A DNA stretch of 64,000 bases from Clostridium hydrogenum (lineage in GTDB: Bacteria; Bacillota; Clostridia; Clostridiales; Clostridiaceae). The stretch lies in contig NZ_JAEACT010000002.1 of NCBI RefSeq assembly GCF_021432385.1, positions 248,001 through 312,000 on the forward strand, in the 5' to 3' direction. Shown one piece after another: positions 37,146 to 46,426 of the stretch. Below the pieces are notes generated by a model, which saw only the letters and a list, made by a program, of their open reading frames with translations, did no database searches and was not told the origin of the DNA. The translations under genes and the position numbers were made by a program. Numbering within the stretch: position 1 is the stretch's first letter; each line of letters starts with the position of its first letter.

Positions 37146-37763
37146 TTAAATATTTTTCCTGCTTTCCTTTACTTCATGCTTGCCATTTAATGAACGCTTT
37201 GTACAGTTCAGTCCCACAAGATAAGTGTCTATGAGCAATTTGAAGCTTACATCTATATCGAGCGGAAGTCCAAATCCACCTTTCTGTTCCAAAGAAGCAA
37301 ATCCATGAAAAATACTACGCAGCCCTCTTGTTGCGTGAAGTGCAGTTTCATCATCTAAACCATATGCACAAAGAACTTTAATAGACAGTTCTACTATTTT
37401 ATCACTCGCCTTCTGTAGTTCTATATCATTTATACCATTATTAATAAATGTTGCTTCATATAATCCAGAATGATTACGAGCAAACGTTATATATGCTTTA
37501 CCTAAAGCACGAATGGCATCATCACCTGCTACCCCTATGGTTGCTTGTATTAAAGTATCGTATAACTGCTCCATTCCATATATTGAGAGTTTTTTCCGCA
37601 ATTCACTCAATCCATTTATATGATTATACAAAGATGGTGTCTTAATCTGAAGTTTATTAGCCACCGATGCTAAAGTAACTTCATTTATACCATTAGTATC
37701 CGCAATTTCTGCCGCTGCTTTTAAAATTCCTTCTAATGTGACTTTTCCTATTCTTGGAGACAA
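37146..37763 (-). CDS. TetR-family regulator with WHG-type C-terminal domain
   Basis: A 205-residue regulator. The N-terminal HTH is LEGILKAAAEIADTNGINEVTLASVANKLQIKTPSLYNHI, and the C-terminal region GLRSIFHGFASLEQKGGFG matches the WHG domain. The start is the TTG directly after the TAA of the metallo-hydrolase gene, with AAAAGGGG as site. The two are co-transcribed. The dyad at 38552-38574 is the likely operator. Confidence 0.85.
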   Translation of the reverse strand: MSPRIGKVTLEGILKAAAEIADTNGINEVTLASVANKLQIKTPSLYNHINGLSELRKKLSIYGMEQLYDTLIQATIGVAGDDAIRALGKAYITFARNHSGLYEATFINNGINDIELQKASDKIVELSIKVLCAYGLDDETALHATRGLRSIFHGFASLEQKGGFGLPLDIDVSFKLLIDTYLVGLNCTKRSLNGKHEVKESRKNI

Positions 37764-38495
37764 TTATCTTACCCCTTTTCTTATTGTATTGTTCAAGTTT
37801 TTTTCTGCCACTGAAATAGCATATCCAATAGCTCTTTCTGGCTGTTCTATCATCTTCCCATGACCAGTTGCAAGCAAAGAAGGCTGATACTGATTCATCC
37901 TTATAGCGCTATTAATCGCCAGCTCTTTATTCCATGTAGCCATAGCCGGAAATGGAAATAAAGGTCGAACTTGACCTCCAACTGCAATTCCACCCCTTGT
38001 TTGAAATGCATCCCCTACAATCAAAACTTTGCTACGTGTATCAAAATATGACATTGATCCTGGAGTGTGCCCTGGTGTAGATACCGCAAGCAATGATCCT
38101 ATTCTATCTCCATCTTCAAGAAGTATGTCGGCCCTTGTCTTCAGTTTCTTAGGGACACCTCCTCTTATTGGGGTATTAGGTTCATCTTCATCTAACGTAC
38201 AATCTCCGCTCATTAATCTTGAATCTCTTCTTGAAGCATATACAGTAACATCTTTAAGTTCTTCTTTTAAATCATCTAATGCTCCTATATGGTCTTCGTG
38301 GATATGGGTTAGAAGAATCCTAGTAATAGGTTTACCAATTTTTTTAGACATACTTAGAATTCCTTTACTACTATATGGCAATGCTGAATCAATCAAAGTT
38401 AAACTATCTTTTTCTTCAATTATATAACAATTAACAGGAAAAAGTCTTGGTAAAAATGCTAGTTGATATATCGTTTTTTTATGAACAACTTTCAT
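37764..38495 (-). CDS. Metallo-beta-lactamase-fold hydrolase
   Basis: A 243-residue cytoplasmic MBL-fold enzyme with the zinc motif THIHEDHIGAL (about residue 63), a later STPGHTPGSMSYF histidine, the bridging aspartate in VGDAFQTRGG and a final ATGHG. All ligands for a two-metal site are present. The substrate is unknown; lactonases and thioesterases share the pattern. The ATG follows GGGGGAG. It is the first gene of a two-gene operon with a TetR regulator. Confidence 0.85.
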   Translation of the reverse strand: MKVVHKKTIYQLAFLPRLFPVNCYIIEEKDSLTLIDSALPYSSKGILSMSKKIGKPITRILLTHIHEDHIGALDDLKEELKDVTVYASRRDSRLMSGDCTLDEDEPNTPIRGGVPKKLKTRADILLEDGDRIGSLLAVSTPGHTPGSMSYFDTRSKVLIVGDAFQTRGGIAVGGQVRPLFPFPAMATWNKELAINSAIRMNQYQPSLLATGHGKMIEQPERAIGYAISVAEKNLNNTIRKGVR

Positions 38496-38551
38496 ATAAA
38501 TATCTCCCCCTTTTCATTAATACTTACTTCAATAACTAATTATATTAATAT

Positions 38552-38586
38552 ATTAACTAATATCATTAGTTAATGCAAGAATAATT
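38552..38586 (-). promoter_or_regulatory. Promoter and operator of the MBL-TetR operon
   Basis: ATTAACTAAT - ATC - ATTAGTTAAT (38552-38574) is a perfect 10-3-10 dyad. On the minus strand it lies between a TTGCAT -35 and a TAATAT -10 spaced 17 bp, so the TetR protein can block its own promoter. Confidence 0.6.
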
Positions 38587-38680
38587 TCTATTTTTATCAA
38601 AAATTTTTCCAAATTAATTATTTAGTTTTTTCTACTATCCTCCAATTATGTTTTTGGGTCACGATTATAAATCTATAATA

Positions 38681-39062
38681 TCAAAAATACCCATTCAATG
38701 TTCCATACTGCAAAATATGTCCCGCCATTGCCTTCTGTAACTTTTTTTTGCCGGAATTTTTGTTCAAGTTAAAGGTTATGTCTAAAACATATATTTTAAA
38801 TACGTATTTATGCGTACCAAAAGGAGGCTTTGGTCCCCTATAATAATGCTTACCACCGTAATCACTCTTTCCTTGAACTGCATTTCCTAATGATTTTACA
38901 ATCTCTTGCTTTGGTACACCTTCTGGAATATCGCTAAAACTAGCAGGTATATTCCAAATTAACCTGAGCCTCAACATAATCACAAGGATTCATTCTCTTA
39001 TATAAAACAAAAGCAACTATTAGTACTGCTACAGCACAAAACCCTTTAATAAACATTTTCAT
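38681..39062 (-). pseudogene. PEBP (YbhB/YbcL-like) gene with internal deletion
   Basis: The ATG at 39062 follows GGGAGG and opens a lipid- or membrane-anchored N-terminus (MKMFIKGFCAVAVLIVAFVL) that runs to a TAG at residue 41. In another frame the C-terminal half of a phosphatidylethanolamine-binding protein follows: WNIPASFSDIPEGVP, GGKHYYRGPKPPFGTHKYVF, and GHILQYGTLNGYF. The central part of the family fold, including the conserved Asp-Pro-Asp region, is missing. Start and end are recognisable, so an internal deletion of perhaps 60 codons with a frameshift killed it. Confidence 0.75.
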
Positions 39063-39080
39063 ACTATCCACCTCCCACCA

Positions 39081-39803
39081 TTAAATTAATCCTCTTTGAT
39101 GAAGACTATTATATGATGCACGTTCTTTTTTCTCTTTATTTTTTAAAATAAATTTTTTAAAAATAGGTTTAATATACACTGCAACCACTAATCTCATAAT
39201 TATATTTTGAAAATGATACTTTTTATCGCCTTCTATATCTTTTGTAATTTTTCTCCCAAGCTTATTAGCTTTATTTAAATCATCAGTGCTTTCACAAACC
39301 TTCTTTTCAACTCCATTAACCATAGTGTGAATACCTAAAGTTCCTGAAATATAGCTTCTCTCAAATATGCCAAATTTAAATACGCCTGTAAGTTTCTTCG
39401 CTACATTTTTTGCTCCATTCCTGTTATACGATGTAGATATTCCAACACCATACTTTCCCCCAAGTAAAGAAGCATATAAAGTGTAAGTACCTAAACGTTC
39501 TAAAAAGCATTTCATTGCTGCATTGTACTCTAACGCATAGGTTGGAGAGCCTAATATAATTCCATCTGCCTCATAAATAAGCTTTCTAATTTCTTCAAAG
39601 CCATCAGTAATAGGACATTCTCCTTTTACATTACACATTAAGCATCCTTTGCAAAATTCAAGTTTGTAATCTGCAAGAAATATTTCCGTTACAATTGCCC
39701 CTTCCTGCCTTGCTCCATTAAGTGCTTCTCTCACTAGTGAGGCAGTATTACCGTTACGATTCGGGCTACTTATGACTCCAACTATCTTAATATCTTTTTT
39801 CAT
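39081..39803 (-). CDS. NADPH-dependent FMN reductase / flavodoxin-family oxidoreductase
   Basis: A 241-residue protein. The FMN-binding loop is SSPNRNGNTASLV (about 12-24). The cysteine-containing GCLMCNVKGECPITDGFEEI and the following GIILGSPTYALEYNA are typical of the iron-sulfur-flavoprotein-like clan. The C-terminal 60 residues are basic and helical. The ATG at 39803 is used because GGAGG lies about 11 bases upstream; the frame extends to 39881 without a better site. Probable electron acceptor or quinone reductase; its substrate is unknown. Divergent from the TIM-barrel gene. Confidence 0.8.
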   Translation of the reverse strand: MKKDIKIVGVISSPNRNGNTASLVREALNGARQEGAIVTEIFLADYKLEFCKGCLMCNVKGECPITDGFEEIRKLIYEADGIILGSPTYALEYNAAMKCFLERLGTYTLYASLLGGKYGVGISTSYNRNGAKNVAKKLTGVFKFGIFERSYISGTLGIHTMVNGVEKKVCESTDDLNKANKLGRKITKDIEGDKKYHFQNIIMRLVVAVYIKPIFKKFILKNKEKKERASYNSLHQRGLI

Positions 39804-40052
39804 ATTTTCTTCATCCTCCATTAATATTTCAATTTCCCTTACAGAATTATAAATAATATAATATGATTTAAATATACGCATTGTAATTCAAAGTTACATA
39901 TTGTAACCTTAGTATACGTTATGCTTATTCATTTTGTCAATAGAATGATTTTTTATATACTAAATTTCTATAGACCATAACATTTTTAACATAAGTAAGC
40001 CTATATGTTATAATATTGAAAAGTTATATAATTGATTCAAGGAGATGATAAC

Positions 40053-40787
40053 ATGGTTAAAATGGGATGCTTAGCTAGATTCAATAATCCATATGAGGAA
40101 GAAGTAGAATTTGCAGAAAAAAATAATTTTAAATTAATGCAAGTCTGGTACGATAAAGATGGCATTAGAAATCACGAATCAGAAGAAAATAGGCTAGATA
40201 AAATTATTCGTTTCGGATTTCCTACAATTATACACGCTGTGCTAGATATTAATGAAATAGAAGAACATACAATAAAATTAATAAAAATACTAAATAAACT
40301 TAATCATAAGGATTTAATAATTCATCCAATATGTCACAGTGAGGCTATTGATAAAAATACAATATATAAACTTTCAGATATAATCAGCAGAACATTAAAA
40401 TTACTCAAACCTTATGGAATAACTCTTTACCTTGAAAACAATAGCAAATTAGACCCTATATTTTCAACATCGAAAGAAGTACAAATAATGTTTACTCATA
40501 ATCCAGATTTGGAGTTTTTAGTAGATATTGCTCACATCTATAGTTATGAGCACTTAAAAGAAATAGTTTCTGTAAAAACCCCAAAAATACTTCATATTAC
40601 GGACAAGCACTTTAATGTTATACATGAACATCTGCCACTAGGATATGGAGAAATTGATTTTAAGTATATATTTGATAAGATTCTATGCAATTTCGATGGA
40701 ACAATTATTTTTGAAATAACTAAACAGAATGGAGATATAATAAAATCCAAAGAAATAATCGAGTCGTTATTAGATAATGAAGGATGA
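40053..40787 (+). CDS. Sugar phosphate isomerase/epimerase-like TIM barrel
   Basis: A 244-residue member of the xylose isomerase-like TIM-barrel clan (AP_endonuc_2). Strand ends with LIIHPICHSEAI, LYLENNSKL, EFLVDIAHIY, LHITDKHFN and TIIFEITK carry the metal-binding E, D, H and E expected at the barrel mouth. The start is the ATG at 40053 behind AAGGAGATG. The last four codons and stop (DNEG, TGA) coincide with the AATGAAGGATGATTT end of R1, so the C-terminus was probably altered. Substrate unknown. Confidence 0.75.
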   Translation: MVKMGCLARFNNPYEEEVEFAEKNNFKLMQVWYDKDGIRNHESEENRLDKIIRFGFPTIIHAVLDINEIEEHTIKLIKILNKLNHKDLIIHPICHSEAIDKNTIYKLSDIISRTLKLLKPYGITLYLENNSKLDPIFSTSKEVQIMFTHNPDLEFLVDIAHIYSYEHLKEIVSVKTPKILHITDKHFNVIHEHLPLGYGEIDFKYIFDKILCNFDGTIIFEITKQNGDIIKSKEIIESLLDNEG

Positions 40788-40855
40788 TTTTCATCACTTT
40801 TTCCTTCATTCGTTTTAAACACTTTAACCATTCATATTTTTTTGATCCTATAGTG

Positions 40856-41258
40856 TCATACTTTCGAAATCCAAATTTCAGCATCTGCAATATTCTTAAA
40901 GGTTCTGAAATCGTTACCTTTGTTAGCCTCCATAATCATTTCTTTAAATCTATCATTATATCTTTCTTCACCTTCTATAATAACCGCAACTTTTACATGA
41001 TAGTTTATAAATTTTTGTAATGCCATACCTGCAAGTCTAGTCTTAAGCCTAAAAAAATCTTCAGATAATACGTTTGAAGGAAGCATAATTGTATAAACGT
41101 CATTTTCCATACAAATGGATATACAATCCACCACATCTTGCTCTGAAGAAAGTTTCCATGATTCAGAAATAAATTTGCTTTACGATTTCTCTCACTTCTC
41201 CAATAGTAACAGAATCAATATTTGATTCTTCATTAATCTTTTTAGCAATTAGGTTGTT
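40856..41258 (-). pseudogene. DUF4180-like gene with damaged 5' part
   Basis: The intact 3' part (40856-41134, 92 residues) matches DUF4180: LSEDFFRLKTRLAGMALQKF, NYHVKVAVIIEG, FKEMIMEANKGNDFRTFKNI. The sequence before it remains similar in the same frame (SKFISESWKLSSEQDVVD), then meets a stop. A different frame upstream reads IAKKINEESNIDSVTIGEVR. No start with a ribosome binding site is found at the right place. One frameshift near 41180 explains this. Function of the family is unknown. Confidence 0.6.
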
Positions 41259-41392
41259 GTGTATTACATTTTAACATTAATAAAAACTCTTTATTAATAT
41301 GTACTTAATCATATTGTATTTTGCTGTCTATATACTTATTATTGAAATATAGAATATTCTTAATTAATGCTTAAATAGGAGAACTATACTTT

Positions 41393-42154
41393 ATGAAAAA
41401 TGTTATTAAATTTTATGAAAAAGGTTCAATAGAAATATTATATGGCAAAAGCACTCATTGCTTTCCACTTCATAGTCATGAATGTTTTTGTGTTGGTGCT
41501 ATTACTAAAGGTTCTGCACTATTTACAATAAATAATAGCAAGTGTTTATTAAAAGAATCTATGGCTTTTATTATTCCACCGAATACTGGAATTTCTATAA
41601 CCCCAAACTCCCAATATGATTACATAACAGTATGTTTTAAAAATAAATTAAAAAAGCAAGTAGAGCATATTCTTTTCAATAAATTTTTTCTTAAGATAAA
41701 GTCTAATGATGAAATATTCACTTTATGTGATATTTTTAAAGAGAACAATAATGAAAAACAACTTTTAAATTCCATTCTTACATTAATTAATAGTGCTATA
41801 GCTACTGATCCTCTAGTCAGAGAAACTTCGCCAAATGACACTGTATTATTAATTTGTGAGTATATAAAGCAAACTGCAACTAAAAATTTTAGTTTAGATA
41901 AACTAGCGGAATCATTTTACTTATCAAAATATTACTTAATCCGAATGTTCAAAAAAGAAATGGGTGTAACCCCTTACCAATATTATATTCAAGTAAAAAT
42001 GAGAATTATACGAAGGCAAATTTTTAATGGTAAATCTGAAACTGATTTAGCTATTAATTTGAATTTATCAGATTCAAGCCACTTATGTAAAATATTCAAA
42101 AAACAGATGGGCATATCCATTCAAGATTATAAAAAAAACCTAATAAGAAAGTGA
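41393..42154 (+). CDS. AraC-family transcription regulator (cupin type)
   Basis: A 253-residue protein. The N-terminal cupin part (about 1-110, HCFPLHSHECFCVGAITKGS) binds the effector, and residues 155-250 hold the two helix-turn-helix units (SLDKLAESFYLSKYYLIRMFKKEMGVTPYQYY; LAINLNLSDSSHLCKIFKKQMG). AGGAG precedes the ATG. It lies 109 bp upstream of the DUF6506 gene on the same strand, which it may control. Confidence 0.9.
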   Translation: MKNVIKFYEKGSIEILYGKSTHCFPLHSHECFCVGAITKGSALFTINNSKCLLKESMAFIIPPNTGISITPNSQYDYITVCFKNKLKKQVEHILFNKFFLKIKSNDEIFTLCDIFKENNNEKQLLNSILTLINSAIATDPLVRETSPNDTVLLICEYIKQTATKNFSLDKLAESFYLSKYYLIRMFKKEMGVTPYQYYIQVKMRIIRRQIFNGKSETDLAINLNLSDSSHLCKIFKKQMGISIQDYKKNLIRK

Positions 42155-42263
42155 GCAATATCTTACAATTATTTTTTTTTACAATATGTTACCATATAAT
42201 TGTACTTAAATAAAAAATAAAATGCATTTATTTAAAGTACGTATTAGAAAGGTGGTTATAAAT

Positions 42264-42572
42264 ATGAAAGTTAAGGCAGCATTTATTTTTGTAGCACCAG
42301 AGGTTGATTACAAGATTCATAAAACTGTTGTTGATACTCCTGTTGTACATTTAACTGTAATTGGTGTAAAAAACTACACTGAAGCTGTACACGTTGCAAA
42401 GGAATTAGTAAATCAAGGTGTTAAAGCTATAGAGCTTTGTGCTGGATTTGGAAATGAAGGAATAGCACTTGTTAGTAAAGCAGTAAAAGGGAAAGCATCA
42501 GTTGGTGCAGTTAAATTTGATCATCATCCTGGATTTGATTTTAAAAGCGGTGATGATCTATTCAACAATTAA
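42264..42572 (+). CDS. DUF6506-like small protein
   Basis: A 102-residue soluble protein with conserved KAAFIFVAPEVDYKIH, VIGVKNYTEAVHVAKELVNQGVKAIELCAGFGNEG and VGAVKFDHHPG. From memory it belongs to DUF6506, whose function is unknown. The Cys-Gly-Phe-Gly and His-His-Pro segments suggest a small-molecule site. The start is the ATG at 42264 behind AAAGGTGG; the longer frame lacks a site. It follows the AraC gene. Confidence 0.7.
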   Translation: MKVKAAFIFVAPEVDYKIHKTVVDTPVVHLTVIGVKNYTEAVHVAKELVNQGVKAIELCAGFGNEGIALVSKAVKGKASVGAVKFDHHPGFDFKSGDDLFNN

Positions 42573-42664
42573 AGTTCCTTACATAATCCAAAAATTTATA
42601 TTTACTTATGATAAGGTATCTCACCTAATAGAATTAGCCTTAAGCAAGTCATATTAATGCCTAA

Positions 42665-42705
42665 GGCTAAAAGCCTCACTTACTTGCGATACGGTTCTCC
42701 GTACC
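42665..42705. other. rlmH-3'-end-like direct repeat, site 3 (att-like)
   Basis: Read on the minus strand it contains GGAGAACCGTATCGCAAGTA and then AGTGAGGCTTTTAGCC. This matches site 2 at 48189-48229 nearly base for base (one indel) and the end of rlmH at 56491-56513 in the GAACC-TAYC-AAG part. A short dyad, TACGG/CCGTA, surrounds GAGAA. Same orientation as the other sites. Confidence 0.6.
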
Positions 42706-42834
42706 ATTAGCATATGCAATTTTTTTGCTTTTGCATTGTTACAGGCTGTATTTTGGTTTAGAAATGTAGCTGGCATACGCAAATCTTTCATAAAAAATGC
42801 CAAAAACTTCACAATAAAATTTGGCATTTCTTTT

Positions 42835-43095
42835 ATGGAGACTTTTTTCGCTACACTGCCTAAAGATCTCTGTAAAATGTTTATAAAAGAGAAATTGCAG
42901 GCGCTAACAGTTTTTCAAGTTTGTAAACGGACAGGCGTAAGTCGTATGGCTTTTTACCGCAACTTTAAAGGACTTGAGCAGATTTTGTATGAATATTGCC
43001 AGCCGAAAATTGGGGCTATGTTTGATACAATTCGTGAAAATCCTCAATTCTCAGATTTAAAAAATTTTGCCATCCTATGTATTAATTTATGCTAA
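42835..43095 (+). pseudogene. TetR-like regulator remnant
   Basis: The frame encodes a TetR-type helix-turn-helix (KLQALTVFQVCKRTGVSRMAFYRNFKGLEQILYEY) followed by 30 residues and then a stop. The whole ligand-binding domain is absent, and there is no start with a ribosome binding site. It lies 130 bp from att-like site 3 and runs tail to tail into the next gene with a 9-bp overlap. A truncated relic is likely. Confidence 0.6.
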
Positions 43096-43905
43096 TTCAA
43101 GTTGCTCTAATTTATTTTTTGTATAATCATCTATGGGCATTTGAATGGTTATATTCGCTCCCTCTATTTCCGTAGACTTAAATGAAATATAGCTTAAGTA
43201 TAAGTCTCCTACTAAAGGATGATGTAAAAGTTTTTGCCCCTCTGGCGTTCCCATAATACCTTGATTATTCCACCATTTATTAAATAGAGAATTTTTTTCA
43301 TTTAATTCATTTATAATCTCATTTATTGTATTATCATTCTTATAATAGCTGTAATTTGCTCTCAATTGTTCAACACGTAATTTAGAATGTCCTTCCCAAT
43401 TATCTAATAGTTTCTTTAGATAATTATCATTAAAAGCCCTCCAAACTGAGTTTTTTTCTTTTTCATTCATTTCTTCATAATTACCATAAACTTTTAAAGC
43501 TGTCTCATTCCATCCAATCATTGTTAATTTGCTATCAGTAACATAAGCTATGCTCGGATTTTGATTATCCAAAAATTTTTGTAATGTGTTAGAAATAGTG
43601 GGTATAGTAAAGTCTTCCATAGGTAGTTTTTTATCTGACAAATTAAATAAATATCTTTTTTCTTCATTATTTAGTTGCAAAACTCTACTCAATGAAAGTA
43701 AAACATCTACTGATGGATTAACATTTTGTCCTTGTTCAATACGCACGTACCAATCAATACTTACTCCAGCCAAATCAGCAACTTCTTCCCTTTTTAGCCC
43801 TTTCACTCTTCTTCTCTTATCAAATTTAAGTGCAAATTGTTCTGGTCTTAATGTGGATCTTTTCTTTTTTAGAAATAATCCAAGTTCCTTATTTTGAGAT
43901 ACCAC
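43087..43905 (-). CDS. XRE-type HTH regulator with MmyB-like ligand domain
   Basis: Residues about 5-75 form the XRE helix-turn-helix (RRVKGLKREEVADLAGVSIDWYVRIEQGQNVNPSVDVL), which in this subgroup begins RSTLRPEQFAL. Residues about 100-265 match the MmyB-like C-terminal domain (NPSIAYVTDSKLTMIGWNETALKVYG). The GTG at 43905 is the best start, since the GGGGGG upstream would be its site; two ATG in the same run are in frame. Divergent from the MFS gene, which such regulators often repress. Confidence 0.88.
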   Translation of the reverse strand: MVSQNKELGLFLKKKRSTLRPEQFALKFDKRRRVKGLKREEVADLAGVSIDWYVRIEQGQNVNPSVDVLLSLSRVLQLNNEEKRYLFNLSDKKLPMEDFTIPTISNTLQKFLDNQNPSIAYVTDSKLTMIGWNETALKVYGNYEEMNEKEKNSVWRAFNDNYLKKLLDNWEGHSKLRVEQLRANYSYYKNDNTINEIINELNEKNSLFNKWWNNQGIMGTPEGQKLLHHPLVGDLYLSYISFKSTEIEGANITIQMPIDDYTKNKLEQLELA

Positions 43906-44076
43906 TACCATCCCCCCCATTTATCTTTACTTATTAATGATAATAAGCGTAATTTTATCAACTATTTCATATCTGCTGAACATAGTATTATTAATCATAT
44001 GATAACTTAGCTTCTATTTAAGATAATATTTTCATTATACACTATTCTCATGGCATATAGAGAGGAAGATTTGAAA

Positions 44077-45318
44077 ATGAATAGGAATTTAGAAAACAAA
44101 AGTTTTTCAAACAAGCTATTACTAATCTTATCAGTTATTTGTGCAATTATAGTAGCTAATTTGTACTACGATCAAGTTTTGCTAACCAATATTTCAAACG
44201 ATTTTTTTGTAGCTGCTTCATCATCAGGTAAGCTTGTAACAGCTATACAGCTAGGCTATACAATTGGATTATTGTTTATTGTTCCATTGGGAGATAGATA
44301 TAATAGAAAGCTGTTAATTATTTTAAGTATTATTAGTTCAGCTGTATTATTATATTTAATGACTTTAGTCTCTACATTTAATTTAGTAGTAATCATAGGA
44401 TTTTTCATGGGAATCTCCAGTGTTTCAGCGCAGCTTATAATCCCATTTGTTTCATCAAATACTTTATCAGAAAAACGAGGTGCAATAGTTGGCCACTTAT
44501 TAACAGGAGTATTTCTTGGAGTTCTACTCGGCAGAGTATTAGGAGGCGTTATTGGACAATTATTGGGATGGAGAGGCGTTCATGAACTTGCAACAATAGT
44601 TTTATTAATTTTTGCAGCGTACTTATATTATTCTCTTCCTAATGATAATGTAAAAAAAGAAAGTTCATATAAAAATATCATATTATCCTTACCTCCATTA
44701 TTAAAAAAAGAGAAGGTATTAAGAGAAACAATAGTTTTTGGTGCTGCTGCATTTTGTGCATTCAATATTTTCTGGGTTTCCTTGTCCTTCATTTTAGAAA
44801 GATCTCCTTATAATTATGGAAGTGCAATCGTTGGACTCTTTGGTTTCTTAGGTATAGCAGGAGCATTGGCCGCTGGATTTTCAGGAAAACTTACAAACAG
44901 CAAAAACGTAAGCTTATGGAACCTTCTTGCTTTAGCTATAATGTTTGTCTCATTTTTGGTCTTAGGTATAGGCTGGTCTAAACTTATAATTATAATTTTT
45001 ATAACCTTTTCTTTAGATGTTGGTTCAAGAATGAATATGTCCCTAAATCAAGGAAGGATTTATAAGCTTAGTCTCCAAAATCATAGTAGATTAAATTCCC
45101 TTTACATGGTTGGATATTACTTAGGTGGATCTCTTGGTTCATGGATAAGTACCTCTGTATATCATTCATTTGGTGTTATTGGAATTACAATTGCCAGCTG
45201 CACTGTACTTTTACTAGCGTATATTTATTATTTAATTACTAATAATCTTTTAAACCGAATAACTCCTACTAAATCTTCAAGTGTATTTACCTCTAAAAAT
45301 CAATCAACACATCAATAA
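44077..45318 (+). CDS. MFS transporter
   Basis: A 413-residue protein with about twelve membrane segments. The loop 2-3 motif is PLGDRYNRKLLI, and a second copy of the fold begins near residue 205 (LRETIVFGAAAFCAFNIFW). It belongs to the drug/metabolite exporter side of the superfamily. The ATG at 44077 is about ten bases from GAGAGGA; an upstream ATG at 44050 is less likely. Divergent from the MmyB-type regulator. Substrate unknown. Confidence 0.88.
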   Translation: MNRNLENKSFSNKLLLILSVICAIIVANLYYDQVLLTNISNDFFVAASSSGKLVTAIQLGYTIGLLFIVPLGDRYNRKLLIILSIISSAVLLYLMTLVSTFNLVVIIGFFMGISSVSAQLIIPFVSSNTLSEKRGAIVGHLLTGVFLGVLLGRVLGGVIGQLLGWRGVHELATIVLLIFAAYLYYSLPNDNVKKESSYKNIILSLPPLLKKEKVLRETIVFGAAAFCAFNIFWVSLSFILERSPYNYGSAIVGLFGFLGIAGALAAGFSGKLTNSKNVSLWNLLALAIMFVSFLVLGIGWSKLIIIIFITFSLDVGSRMNMSLNQGRIYKLSLQNHSRLNSLYMVGYYLGGSLGSWISTSVYHSFGVIGITIASCTVLLLAYIYYLITNNLLNRITPTKSSSVFTSKNQSTHQ

Positions 45319-45421
45319 TTTATGAAATTATCTAAGGCATAATCAAAAATAGCAAACCCATCTACCTAAAATAATTATTTAATGGTGATGAAGGTATGTT
45401 TAAAGTAAAGGAGAAAATAAA

Positions 45422-46216
45422 ATGAATTTAATAACTGTAAATAACGAGAAATGTATTAAATGTGGTTTATGCGTAAATGAGTGCCCAGAACGTATATTAG
45501 AACTTAGTGAAAATGGACCTAAAGTACTTTGCAGTGAAGAGTGTATTTACTGCGGACATTGTGTAGCTATCTGTCCAAGGAAAGCAATTGATAATATAAA
45601 AACACCATTATCCAATCAAATCAGCTCAAAAAAATTTCAAAAACTAAGCCCTGAAGAGGCAGAAAACTTTCTTCGTTCAAGGCGTTCTGTTCGTTCATAT
45701 AAAGAAACTCCTGTTCCACGGGAAAAGTTAATAAATCTTGTGAATATTGCACATTTTGCTCCTAGTGGACATAATCTGCAAGGTATATCCTACGCTATCA
45801 TAGATGATAGAAAAATACTTAATGAAGCTGTTAAACTTGTCATTGAAGAATTTGAAAAGGATAATGTATCAAGTAACTTTACAAAGCCATATCGTGAAAA
45901 AGGAATTGATACAATTTTACGAGGAGCACCCAGCCTTATCCTAGCAACTGCTGATTCAAACTTTCCAAGAGGAAGAGAAAATTCTATTTTTTCATTAGCA
46001 TATTTGGAGTTATATACACCAACACTAGGATTAGGCTCATGTTGGGCTGGAATGTTTGAAAGAGTTGCTATGAAGGATAATTCCCCATTACTTAAATTAT
46101 TTAACATTTCTAAAAATAAGAAAATCACTGGTGCAGTTATGGTGGGATATCCTAAATATACTTATTCAAGGTTAGTTGACAGAAATCCATTAGAGTTTAA
46201 TTTTATAACTCATTAA
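45422..46216 (+). CDS. Nitroreductase with N-terminal 2[4Fe-4S] ferredoxin domain
   Basis: A 264-residue oxidoreductase. Two cluster motifs stand at the N-terminus (CIKCGLCVNECPE and CIYCGHCVAICPR), followed by the flavin-binding nitroreductase fold (FLRSRRSVRSYKETPVPREKL, APSGHNLQG, LGSCWAGMF). It would feed electrons from ferredoxin-like clusters to FMN and a nitro, quinone or similar substrate. AAAGGAG precedes the ATG. It lies 103 bp after the MFS gene on the same strand, so a shared detoxification role is plausible. Confidence 0.9.
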   Translation: MNLITVNNEKCIKCGLCVNECPERILELSENGPKVLCSEECIYCGHCVAICPRKAIDNIKTPLSNQISSKKFQKLSPEEAENFLRSRRSVRSYKETPVPREKLINLVNIAHFAPSGHNLQGISYAIIDDRKILNEAVKLVIEEFEKDNVSSNFTKPYREKGIDTILRGAPSLILATADSNFPRGRENSIFSLAYLELYTPTLGLGSCWAGMFERVAMKDNSPLLKLFNISKNKKITGAVMVGYPKYTYSRLVDRNPLEFNFITH

Positions 46217-46384
46217 TATCTACTCTATAAAAATCAAAACAATGGTCAAGAGTGCATCGCTTTTGAAATTGATAAAAAAGTTTTTAAATAATGCATAATT
46301 TCCGTTTTGTTTTTTTATGTTCTCTATCAAGAGCCTTCAGCCAAAAATTTATTTTCTTATATTTTTCTGATATAATTATCTGCC

Positions 46385-46425
46385 AAAAAGAATATGGATA
46401 TATTTACCTTATCCATATTCTTTTT
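46385..46425. terminator. Bidirectional terminator
   Basis: AAAAAGAATATGGATA, an eight-base loop, then TTATCCATATTCTTTTT. A-run on one side and T-run on the other serve the convergent nitroreductase and EFR1 genes. Confidence 0.8.
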
Positions 46426-46426
46426 T

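Noticed and set aside
42665..42705. Reading the rlmH-like sites 2 and 3 as remains of duplicated rlmH genes
   Set aside because: Only the last few codons match, and no upstream rlmH sequence (such as [10 protein letters not shown]) is present at either place. Similarity also continues past the stop codon.
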